A stretch of DNA of 64,000 bases. Origin: Prosthecochloris sp. (GTDB taxonomy: Bacteria; Bacteroidota; Chlorobiia; Chlorobiales; Chlorobiaceae). Under the pieces are notes generated by a model. The model saw nothing but the letters and a program-made list of their open reading frames with translations, made no database searches and had not been told where the DNA came from. Positions 27,201-34,792 of the stretch are shown here, piece after piece; position 1 is the first letter of the stretch; every line of letters begins with the position of its first letter. The stretch is taken from positions 15,256 through 79,255 of the forward strand of contig JADMLA020000028.1 of NCBI GenBank assembly GCA_015482705.2, in the 5' to 3' direction. The position numbers were made by a program, and so were the translations under genes.

Positions 27201-27790
27201 TCTTCTGCAAGTCGAATCGTATCGGCATTGAGCGTTTCATCGAATGGAGTATGATGACGCTGCAACTCGAGGAAAAAATCTTCACCATAGATATCCTTGT
27301 AGAAAGTCGTAAACGATGTCGCCTCCTCGAAATCACCAGCCAGCAACGCTCTACCTATACGGCCGGCATAGTAAGCAGAGAGACATACCAATCCATCACT
27401 GGCATCTGCCAGCCAGTTACTGTCAACATGAGGCACGCCATTGCTAAAGCCTTCACGAGCGGCTTTCGAAAGTAAAACACAGAGGTTTCTGTACCCTTCC
27501 TCATTCTTGACCAGCAATATCAAAGATGGAGAAGAAAAATTCTTGCCGTTATGATATGCATCACGCTCGAGAAGATATATTTCGCTCCCTATAATCAGTC
27601 TGACACCAGCTTCATCGGCAAGACTGAACAGCTCAGGCATATTGAATGTTGCTGCATAATCGGTGACCGCGACAGTATGCATTGCACTCTTTTGACAAGC
27701 GGCAAAAAGCTCCTGAGGAAAAATAGGACTGCTTTGCATGGAAAAATGAGTATGTGTATGCAAATGCACAAAATCCATTTCGGTCATCAT
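24215..27790 (-). CDS. dnaE: DNA polymerase III subunit alpha
   Basis: A 1191-residue replicative DNA polymerase. It begins with a PHP domain (HLHTHTHFSM), continues with the palm carrying the catalytic aspartates in PDIDIDF and the GPGRGSAAGS nucleotide-binding loop, then the fingers, the helix-hairpin-helix (ECLILAGALDDL) and an OB-fold (VIGVVVSVRHH) near residues 1000-1080. The length is normal for DnaE1. Start codons at 27790 and 27787 are adjacent. It stands 105 bases downstream of the glycosyltransferase gene and is probably expressed alone. Confidence 0.96.
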   Translation of the reverse strand: MMTEMDFVHLHTHTHFSMQSSPIFPQELFAACQKSAMHTVAVTDYAATFNMPELFSLADEAGVRLIIGSEIYLLERDAYHNGKNFSSPSLILLVKNEEGYRNLCVLLSKAAREGFSNGVPHVDSNWLADASDGLVCLSAYYAGRIGRALLAGDFEEATSFTTFYKDIYGEDFFLELQRHHTPFDETLNADTIRLAEENGVKLVATNNVHYLERKDADRYRAMVAIRTKEKLSSNQLQCLPNSENYFKSSKEMAALFDDAHGELSNTQRIAQKCTYRFRKEEPKLPHFPLPEGFDDEVQYLKHLTYEGAKEKYADPESQGLSEKMVNERIEKELETISSMGFSSYFLIVSDLIAASRHMGYSVGPGRGSAAGSIVAFLTGITSIDPLRYKLLFERFLNPERGSMPDIDIDFTPVGKQKVLEYTVEKYGEESVAKVVAIGTLGARAAIRDAGRVLEVPLNVVDRLAKLVPGKPGITLKKALDDVGELRDMVKSSSRNASLMDYAQALEGRARNVSMHAGAVVITNGRLDEQVPLYVSNKIETEERKYADEMKQDELERGAAKSSSDDKQVVTQFDKNWIENAGLLKIDYLGLETLAVIDETLHLIRKRHNVSVDLEKVAMDDRKTFRIFQEGKMAGIFQFESQGMQNYMTKLQPTQIGDIIAMSALYRPGALNAKIDEKRNAVDLFVDRKHNREPIDYMHPMLEDILKETYGVIVYQEQVMQISQVMGGFSLAKADNLRKAMGKKKPEIMQKFKADFVEGAVEQGVHDKLANRIFDLMAEFAGYGFNKSHSAAYGVLAYWTGYLKAHYPAEFMTAILNSEIGDAPRMKHLTDEAKGFNIPVLPPSVNKSDALFAIEEVDGKAMIRVGLNAIKQVGNAARAVVSSRLLRKKDFINLFDLTASVDLRVMNRKALECLILAGALDDLDQDRAKLLANIDKAIRFGQLQNKSVTLGQCGFFSDESNEAIHDSLYPEMDAAQPMPESERLQAEKKLVGFYLSRHPLEPYRRDWEAFANLPLSTRSVQQARQYKVIGVVVSVRHHQDRKGKQMLFGSIEDFTGKADFTVFASVYEQYRHLLKPEEVLMLIVEAEVSGGMLKLLVREVVPIKQVRETCIDKVILKIDADDPTELEKLERVKKVLEEHKGGTAVDFEVKVQAAENIELLHIFARRSPIDADEKTLGELENILGPDNVKIAG

Positions 27791-27895
27791 TTTACATAGA
27801 AATTAGCCGCTCAGGAAAAAGCTCTTCGACTACAAAACACCATTGAAGGCGGGTTTCTCTACGGGCAATGCAGTATAACATTTTCAAATCATTTA

Positions 27896-28987
27896 TCAAC
27901 CCGAGGAGACCATTCTACGAGGCAGAGGCAGTACTCTTTGCCGTGTTCGACTTTGATGCAGGCGGAAATAAATTTTTTCATAACCGTCAACCATTGTTTT
28001 ATGACTGAAACGTTTTTCAAAATCATTTCTACAAGCCTTTCTTTTGATTTTCTCTATATCGTTAACTGCTTGTTTGAAATCATCTTCCGTACTGCAGACA
28101 TATCCTGTCTTGCCATGCTTTATGATTTCTGGTGATGAACCGCAGCCCCTTACTATGACCGGAGTACCACAAGCAAGAGCTTCGATCATAACAAGCCCGA
28201 AAGGTTCCGGCCAATCAATGGTGTTGAGCAGTGCTTTGGCATTTTTCAACAGTTTTATCTTGTCGCTTTCCATAACCTCTCCAACGTATTCAATGAGAGG
28301 ATCGTCCAGCATGGGTCTGATGTGCTCGTTGAAATAATCCGCTTCGACCGGATCGACTTTCGCTGCAATTTTCAGAGGGATACCGCAAGCCTTTGCAAGG
28401 CGAATTGCCTGATCGGGTGCTTTTTCAGGAGAAAAACGTCCCAAATAAAGAAAATAGTCAGATGGCGATTCATTGAATGGAAAACATTCAGGAGGATAAC
28501 CATGGTATACCGTTCCTGCCCAGTTGACGTTTGGTACAGGAAAACGCTGAGCGTTACTGATGGAAACGTAATTCATATCTGTATATATCTGCAGCATTCT
28601 GATAAGAAAAGGCATATCGAGACGACCATGCAGCGTAAGTACTGTTGGAATCATCGACGTTGCCGCAAACGGTAAGGTGAAGATATCTACATGTGAATGA
28701 ATGATGTCAAACTCATGGCTCATCTCATGGTATACATGTGCAAGTTCGAGTAAGGAACTGACAACGCTTGCAGATTGCTTCCCGTCGAGCCGCAGTCCCC
28801 TCTCGACCAATGAACACAGTTTTGCGGATGTCCGGGAATCACCGGTGGCAAAAAGAGTGACATCATGTCCCCGCCCGACGAGCTCTTCGGTAAGGGAATA
28901 GACAACTCTTTCGGTTCCACCGTATTTTGCTGGCGGAACACTTTCAATCAACGGCGCTATTTGCGCAATGCGAAGGGGTTTCATCAC
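27896..28987 (-). CDS. GT4-family glycosyltransferase
   Basis: A 363-residue GT-B fold glycosyltransferase of family 4. The N-terminal half has PPAKYGGTERVV, the donor-side loop, and the C-terminal half has YLGRFSPEKAPDQAI and the E-x7-E motif in EPFGLVMIEALACGTPVI. A strong GGAGG lies five bases before the ATG at 28987, within the coding end of the GH65 gene; the two genes overlap by 44 bases and are surely co-translated. Donor and acceptor are unknown; together with a disaccharide phosphorylase it may act in glucan or disaccharide metabolism. Confidence 0.82.
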   Translation of the reverse strand: MMKPLRIAQIAPLIESVPPAKYGGTERVVYSLTEELVGRGHDVTLFATGDSRTSAKLCSLVERGLRLDGKQSASVVSSLLELAHVYHEMSHEFDIIHSHVDIFTLPFAATSMIPTVLTLHGRLDMPFLIRMLQIYTDMNYVSISNAQRFPVPNVNWAGTVYHGYPPECFPFNESPSDYFLYLGRFSPEKAPDQAIRLAKACGIPLKIAAKVDPVEADYFNEHIRPMLDDPLIEYVGEVMESDKIKLLKNAKALLNTIDWPEPFGLVMIEALACGTPVIVRGCGSSPEIIKHGKTGYVCSTEDDFKQAVNDIEKIKRKACRNDFEKRFSHKTMVDGYEKIYFRLHQSRTRQRVLPLPRRMVSSG

Positions 28988-31373
28988 ATCCTCCAGATTT
29001 TACACACAGAATCGGGTCATAGTTAAATTTGTACAGCTTGTTCGTAGAAATAGTAAAGCACCTACCCCAAAAAGTACACGGAACCGGTATCTCGACATCG
29101 GCTTCGATGAAAACCGAAACATTATCGTGACATATTTCCAGTTTGATGATACGATCTCTCCAGTGAACTTTGAATAACAAGCGCCTCCATCTTTTCGGCA
29201 ACCAGGGTTTCAGTACAATCCTGTCAGACTTGAGTGTCAATCCACCGAAACCTCTCACAACAGTTTGCCATGTACCACCTACAGCAGCCCCGTGTATTCC
29301 CAGTTCGGTGTTACCGTGTAAATCTTCCAGATCAACCAATGCCGTCCTCATGAAATACCGATACGCATGCTGGCGGTTTCCAACTGTAAGGCCGACCATC
29401 GCATGAGAACAATGACTGAGAGATGATTTATGCAACGCTCTTTTTTCATAAAAGTTGTAGTTGACCCGCTTGACCTCGTCACTGAAGGCATGAGGGAAAA
29501 GCAAAAACATCATCAGCACATCAGCCTGCTTTATCAATCGTGTCTTACTGATATTTCGATAGGTGATCCCCTGAGGAAGAACCGGCCCTCCTTTACGATC
29601 GTGTCGCGTTATCACATAATCCTTCAAATCGAAATAACCGTCGAACTGTTCGATAAGTCCGGAAGAACTGTCGATGTTGAACTTAAGTCTGTTACTGATA
29701 TCCATCCATTGACCGACTTCTGTTCGTTGCAGATCGAGTTGCTTGCACAATGCCGCAAACCCCTCAACGTCACGGTGACTGAAATATTCGAACAGAGTTG
29801 CTGCGAGCCTTAAATGCCATTTCACAAGGAAGTTGGTATAAGCATTGTTATCCACATGTTCATGAAATTCGTCTGGCCCTATAACTGTTTTTATTTCGAA
29901 TACTTCCCCTGATGCAGCAACACGGCTCGCCCAGAAACGTGCAGTTTGAAAAACCATTTCCAAAGCATACTCGAGCAAAAATTCTTCATCGCCGGTTACC
30001 CTGAAATACTGTTCCACGGCATAAATGACATCCGATACGATATGATCCTCCTCTGCACCGGTATAGATAAGATTTATGGTTCTTTCAAGTTTCGATGCAA
30101 ATCTCGGAGTGACATCTTCTCCGGTCGTAGCGGTTTCCCAGCCATATTTCGCTCCTTTGTAACCGGAACGCTCTGCATTCTTTATCGCACCGGGTAACGT
30201 TTCATACCGGTACATGAGCATGTTTTTCGCTATCTCGGGAAAATTGTAGAGATAGAACGGAAAAATAAAGATTTCCGTATCCCAGAAAACATGTCCGAGA
30301 TATCCTTCAGAACTGAGAAATTTCGCCCCTATACTCCCTCGATGCCTCGGACCGTTTATCAGAAGCTGATACATATTGTAACGTATGGCCAGCTGTGCGT
30401 TGCGATCCCCTTCTATGACGATATCTGCCTGCTGCCAAGACTTTTTCCACAGTTTGATATGACTGGCAATTTCCCTGTAAGCCCCGTTGCGAAGATAGGA
30501 TTTCAAACCACAGATAGTCCCGCTGAACATTCGTTCTTCCGGAATCTCCCTGCTTGTATAGACTACAGCATATTTTTCAAACTCATAGGAAACACCTTTT
30601 TTCACATCCAGCGTCATCTCGCTGGTAAACTTCTCCCCATAGATCCTTGGCTCCCACGTAATGGCAGCCCTGTCACGATCGACAATTCGCCATGACGCTG
30701 CATTGGAAATACGTATGCCGTGCTCTCTGGTTTTCATCTCCAGATACATAAGGTCACGTCCGCGTTCGATACGTTCGAGGTGGAGGTGCTTGAGTTGTTC
30801 CCCCGGAAAAAATCCACGGTTGAGAACGTCTCCGTTCAAACCGCTTAGTATCCTAATCTTACCCGAAAAGTTTTCCGGTACAATCCTGACCCTCATATAA
30901 CCCCAATGCACCTTATGCAGAAAAACAAGTTTTGTTGTCGCAAACGTTACAATTTTTCCGTTTGGAAGTCGAAATCTTGATTTCCGATGAAGAATCCCTT
31001 TTCTCATATCGAGCATCTGCTCGTGACGAATCACTTTGCAATCCGGCAGGGAAACTTTCAGTCCATCGATCCACAACGAAACATCGGTCCAGACAGGACA
31101 TTTTACCAACTCCTCGACGTCCGCTTCGGACCCGTCATATATTCCATTGATATACATTCCCCTGTAACTGCCGGGCGGCAGTTCTTCCAGGCTACCTCTG
31201 ATGTTGAGATAACCATTACCGATCGTCATCAACGTTTCGTTGACCTGCAACCGTTTCGGGCGATTGCTGTAACCGCTTCGTCTTAGAAGCCACTGCTTCG
31301 GCGAAAAGTCGAGCAGAAAAACAGGATCTTCTCTGAAACGGTCATCACGGACATCGTCACTCTGCGTGTTCAT
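28944..31373 (-). CDS. GH65 disaccharide phosphorylase (maltose/trehalose/kojibiose type)
   Basis: An 809-residue glycoside hydrolase family 65 protein. These enzymes use phosphate to split alpha-linked diglucosides into beta-glucose-1-phosphate and glucose. The N-terminal beta-sandwich has NGYLNIRGSLEE, the catalytic (alpha/alpha)6 barrel has GHVFWDTEIF and KGAKYGWETATTGED, and the catalytic glutamate lies in IGPDEFHEHVDNNAYTN. The C-terminal part has HSSLSHCSHA-like KSSLSHCSHAMVG and the HGNTELGIHGAAVGGTWQ phosphate-site region. Linkage specificity cannot be decided by eye. A GT4 gene overlaps its 3' end. No phosphoglucomutase of the beta type is next to it. Confidence 0.85.
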   Translation of the reverse strand: MNTQSDDVRDDRFREDPVFLLDFSPKQWLLRRSGYSNRPKRLQVNETLMTIGNGYLNIRGSLEELPPGSYRGMYINGIYDGSEADVEELVKCPVWTDVSLWIDGLKVSLPDCKVIRHEQMLDMRKGILHRKSRFRLPNGKIVTFATTKLVFLHKVHWGYMRVRIVPENFSGKIRILSGLNGDVLNRGFFPGEQLKHLHLERIERGRDLMYLEMKTREHGIRISNAASWRIVDRDRAAITWEPRIYGEKFTSEMTLDVKKGVSYEFEKYAVVYTSREIPEERMFSGTICGLKSYLRNGAYREIASHIKLWKKSWQQADIVIEGDRNAQLAIRYNMYQLLINGPRHRGSIGAKFLSSEGYLGHVFWDTEIFIFPFYLYNFPEIAKNMLMYRYETLPGAIKNAERSGYKGAKYGWETATTGEDVTPRFASKLERTINLIYTGAEEDHIVSDVIYAVEQYFRVTGDEEFLLEYALEMVFQTARFWASRVAASGEVFEIKTVIGPDEFHEHVDNNAYTNFLVKWHLRLAATLFEYFSHRDVEGFAALCKQLDLQRTEVGQWMDISNRLKFNIDSSSGLIEQFDGYFDLKDYVITRHDRKGGPVLPQGITYRNISKTRLIKQADVLMMFLLFPHAFSDEVKRVNYNFYEKRALHKSSLSHCSHAMVGLTVGNRQHAYRYFMRTALVDLEDLHGNTELGIHGAAVGGTWQTVVRGFGGLTLKSDRIVLKPWLPKRWRRLLFKVHWRDRIIKLEICHDNVSVFIEADVEIPVPCTFWGRCFTISTNKLYKFNYDPILCVKSGGCDETPSHCANSAVD

Positions 31374-31758
31374 AGGTTCTCCAGATGCTCAAATCTGAAA
31401 AAAATACCGGTAACTGCACGTTTCAACGGGGGATGTTGCTACGAAAGAAACGAAGAGTATACTCGATGAGGATATGAAACTTTTCGTTTTTTCGTGTTTA
31501 GCTATAACAAAAATACCCTGCCTTATCGTTCCCACGGTCACTCCTTGTCCTTGTACGTCCTGTATACAGCACACAGAAACAATGCAAAAGAGAAAAAATC
31601 TTATGCAATAATTGCAGGTCGATATCATCTTGACACAAGCCAGGTGCATCGAGAGAAATCAGAATTTCAATCCCCGAAGGCTAAGCTCGAAAAAGCGATT
31701 AGGGAACATGACAGATTATTAGAGACATCCTGGCCATATGGTTCATTCATTTTTTTGT
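31374..31758. other. Gene-free stretch upstream of the LRR gene
   Basis: Between GH65 and the LRR gene I see no convincing coding sequence: short frames on both strands lack a ribosome-binding site and family-like composition. The right end holds the promoter listed separately; the rest may include the GH65 promoter. Confidence 0.5.
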
Positions 31759-31764
31759 TATAAT
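31759..31764 (+). promoter_or_regulatory. Extended -10 promoter element before the LRR gene
   Basis: TGT-TATAAT at 31756-31764 fits the extended -10 consensus (TGnTATAAT). Transcription would start near 31771, about 45 bases before the TTG start codon at 31816. There is no good -35 match at the usual distance, as is common for extended -10 promoters. Confidence 0.45.
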
Positions 31765-31815
31765 TAGGGCTGAGTGTAACTGATTTGCTTTACAACTTTA
31801 ACATCCACCCCGACT

Positions 31816-33018
31816 TTGAAACAGCATATATACAACAACTGCCCTGTCTGCAACTATCCTCTGACCGACCAAAGCGCTGTCTGTCCACGATGCGGAAACG
31901 ATATTCTTGAGGACATTTCATCTCTTGATGAGCAATCACAGGAAAAGCATTGTAAAATCCTTGAAGAAAAAAAGGCTGACTGGTACACCCGATGTGTAGT
32001 CGACAAGCTGAATTGCTGCGAAATGCAGACACCAACACCAAATAATGACGAAGATTTCACCTGCCATGTCACTGCAGAAAGAGGGGGAAAACTGATCGAT
32101 GCGCCTGTTTTTTCATTGCCTCGCAAACAGCTTCTCCAGGATCGTTCAAAACGGCAGGAATGGTGGAACAAACTGAACACCGACTGGAAAGAGGTGGTGA
32201 AAGCCACGCTGAAACTTTCCGACCCCCCCTCTGATCAGGAGTTGCTCGATTTTTTCAATGTTACACATCTGAGATGTGATAACCGAAGAGTACACAGTCT
32301 TGCGCCATTACGTGTTCTGGAAAAATTGCAACAATTACGCTGCGACGAATCCCCGATTGAAAGCCTTGAACCACTTAAAGATCTCAGAGCATTGCAGCGG
32401 CTTTATGCATTCGACTGCGACTTTTCCTCACTGGAACCTCTCAGCAACGTTACCAGTCTGAAATTGCTTTGGATATCCAGCACAGAGGTAAGCAGTCTCG
32501 CCCCAATTACGAATCTCGTCAATCTCGAAGAGCTTTATTGTTCTGAAACGGCGATAAACGATCTTTCACCGATTTCCGGATTGACCGAACTGGAAAAAAT
32601 CAGCTGCTACAAAACCAACGTTTCCTCACTCGAGCCACTTGAAAAACTTGAAAATCTTATAGAACTGGGCTTCAACAATACCCAAATCGATGACCTCTCG
32701 CCGCTCAGCGATTTGGAAAACCTTGAATATATCCGTTGCAGCCGGACATCTATCGGCACTCTAGAACCCCTATCCGGGCTTATAAATCTCAGAGAACTGA
32801 GCTTCAATCAGACTCCGATCGATTCACTGGCCCCTCTTGCAGAACTACCGGAACTCGAAGAAATTTCTTTTGCCAATACTGGAGTCACCTCGATCGCACC
32901 TCTGATGCATCTCGAAAATCTTGAGAAAATCGAGTTGTCGGCTGGCCAGATTGCCAGTGAAGAACTTGAACAGTTTCTCGAACTGCACCCCGACTGTGAA
33001 ATCATATTGAAGCAATAA
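31816..33018 (+). CDS. Zinc-ribbon leucine-rich repeat protein
   Basis: A 400-residue protein. A zinc ribbon opens it: C9-x2-C12 and C23-x2-C26 (NCPVC, VCPRCG). A helical linker rich in charged residues follows, then from about residue 150 to the end a run of roughly eleven 22-residue leucine-rich repeats of the internalin/SDS22 type (for example LEPLSGLINLRELSFNQTPI). No signal peptide is present, so it should be cytoplasmic. The start is a TTG at 31816; a stop lies in frame at 31777 with no ATG between. A protein-binding role is likely; the partner is unknown. It ends 75 bases before a bidirectional terminator. Confidence 0.7.
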   Translation: MKQHIYNNCPVCNYPLTDQSAVCPRCGNDILEDISSLDEQSQEKHCKILEEKKADWYTRCVVDKLNCCEMQTPTPNNDEDFTCHVTAERGGKLIDAPVFSLPRKQLLQDRSKRQEWWNKLNTDWKEVVKATLKLSDPPSDQELLDFFNVTHLRCDNRRVHSLAPLRVLEKLQQLRCDESPIESLEPLKDLRALQRLYAFDCDFSSLEPLSNVTSLKLLWISSTEVSSLAPITNLVNLEELYCSETAINDLSPISGLTELEKISCYKTNVSSLEPLEKLENLIELGFNNTQIDDLSPLSDLENLEYIRCSRTSIGTLEPLSGLINLRELSFNQTPIDSLAPLAELPELEEISFANTGVTSIAPLMHLENLEKIELSAGQIASEELEQFLELHPDCEIILKQ

Positions 33019-33093
33019 GCAAAGGGACATACTTTGGCGGGATCAGGCCCCGGCATAATCGCTAACGCGCTAACGAGATTACCTGACCAAAAT

Positions 33094-33126
33094 AAAAGAG
33101 GCTGCCATTTTGTGACAGCCTCTTTT
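33094..33126. terminator. Bidirectional terminator between the LRR gene and oadB
   Basis: AAAAGAGGCTG (33094-33104) pairs with CAGCCTCTTTT (33116-33126) over an 11-base loop. A-rich and T-rich flanks allow it to act on both converging genes. Confidence 0.85.
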
Positions 33127-33142
33127 TGATAATGCCAGCCCT

Positions 33143-34696
33143 CTACAGAAAGACCGAAAGCAGAATTCCTGCAGCAACCGCAGAACCGATTACCCCGGCC
33201 ACATTGGGTCCCATAGCGTGCATAAGCAAAAAATTATGAGGATCGGATTCCAGTCCCACCTTGTTTGAAACACGAGCGGCCATCGGTACGGCAGAGACCC
33301 CTGCAGAACCGATCAGAGGATTGATTTTCTGCTTGAGAAAGATATTCATGAACTTGGCCATGATCACTCCGGAAGAAGTGCCGAAGGAAAAAGCGATAAG
33401 ACCGAGCACGATGATACCGAGCGTTTCGAGGTTTAGAAACTTTTCGGCAGAGAGCTTGCTCCCGACACCGAGTCCGAGAAAAATTGTCACGATGTTGATC
33501 AAAGCGTTCTGGGTCGTGTCACTCAGACGATCTACGACACCACACTCCTTCATCAGGTTGCCGAACATGAGAAAACCGATAAGAGGAGCCGCAGAAGGAA
33601 GAAGCAATGCACAGAGAATAATGACGATAACCGGAAAAAGAATTTTCTCACGCTTCGATACATAGCGAAGCTGACTCATCTTGATCGAACGTTCAGCTTC
33701 GCTGGTAAACAGCTTCATGATAGGCGGCTGTATAATCGGCACCAGAGCCATATAGGAATATGCCGCTACGGCGATACTGCCCAGAAGTTGTGGACTGAGC
33801 CTCGATGCAAGAAAAATGGATGTCGGACCATCCGCTCCTCCGATGATACCTATCGAAGCTGCATCTTTCATTGAAAACTCGATACCGGGGACATACTGGG
33901 AAAGAAGAAGCGCACCTATCAACGTCGAAAAAATACCGAACTGTGCAGCTGCTCCCAGGAGTGCGGTTTTGGGATTTGCAATCATCGGACCGAAATCGGT
34001 CATCGCTCCCACACCCATGAAAATAATCAACGGAAACACTCCGGTCTCTATGCCCACATCATACACATAACGCAGAATTCCACCCTCGTCATTGATGTAG
34101 GCCAGCGGTATGTTCGATAAAACAGCCCCCATACCTATAGGAATAAGTAACAAAGGCTCAAATCCTTTGGCAATCCCCAGATAAATGAGCAAAGCACCTA
34201 TACTGATCATAAACAAACGGCCAAAACCCTCCGTCCAGCTCAATCTGTTATCGTTGATCAATGCATAAATACCGGTGCTTTCCACAAGATTCCCAAAAAC
34301 CTTTCCTATTGAAAGGCCTTCAGCTGTACTTTGCGATCCCTTTGCGCTGACAAGTAAGGGCTGCTTTTCGATCCTGAGCAGCTCGGTTCCTTGAGGAACA
34401 CGAGTATACTTGGAATAAAGCTCAGGATGGATATAAACCAAACGCCCTGTTACACCTGAAGATACCGTTATTTTTTTATGCTCCTTATCGGCAAACAATC
34501 CGAGAAAATCACCAACATGAACCTCATCCCCCACCCGGAGAGTACGACTGTCTTTGACGGGCACCGTGACAAGCTCCAGCTCCATAGGAGCTTGAAGCGT
34601 CACAATTCCCGCCTCGTTTTCAGTAAAGAAATCCTCAGCACGAGCCGTTGTGCCGAAAAAAACTACCGACAGCAGCACAAGAATGAACGTACGCAT
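33143..34696 (-). CDS. oadB: Sodium-pumping decarboxylase beta subunit with exported N-terminal domain
   Basis: A 517-residue beta subunit of the oxaloacetate/methylmalonyl-CoA decarboxylase family, the membrane part that couples carboxybiotin decarboxylation to Na+ export. The family core begins near residue 155 (LLIYLGIAKGFEPLLLIPIGMG) and has the Na+-site motif GGADGPTSIF at 286-295 and the second half-repeat at the C-terminus. Before it are about 130 extra residues: a signal peptide (1-20) and a lipoyl/biotinyl-like beta domain (residues 30-110) that lacks the biotin lysine motif. Normal family members have 375-435 residues. It is the third gene of oadG-oadA-oadB. Confidence 0.88.
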   Translation of the reverse strand: MRTFILVLLSVVFFGTTARAEDFFTENEAGIVTLQAPMELELVTVPVKDSRTLRVGDEVHVGDFLGLFADKEHKKITVSSGVTGRLVYIHPELYSKYTRVPQGTELLRIEKQPLLVSAKGSQSTAEGLSIGKVFGNLVESTGIYALINDNRLSWTEGFGRLFMISIGALLIYLGIAKGFEPLLLIPIGMGAVLSNIPLAYINDEGGILRYVYDVGIETGVFPLIIFMGVGAMTDFGPMIANPKTALLGAAAQFGIFSTLIGALLLSQYVPGIEFSMKDAASIGIIGGADGPTSIFLASRLSPQLLGSIAVAAYSYMALVPIIQPPIMKLFTSEAERSIKMSQLRYVSKREKILFPVIVIILCALLLPSAAPLIGFLMFGNLMKECGVVDRLSDTTQNALINIVTIFLGLGVGSKLSAEKFLNLETLGIIVLGLIAFSFGTSSGVIMAKFMNIFLKQKINPLIGSAGVSAVPMAARVSNKVGLESDPHNFLLMHAMGPNVAGVIGSAVAAGILLSVFL

Positions 34697-34792
34697 AAAT
34701 TTTTTTGATAAACCGTTAAACAGTTAAAAACCATGATCTTTGCCTGCCCCCCAGAAAGAGACAGGCGTTTTCATACCGTCAGCCAACTCCGC

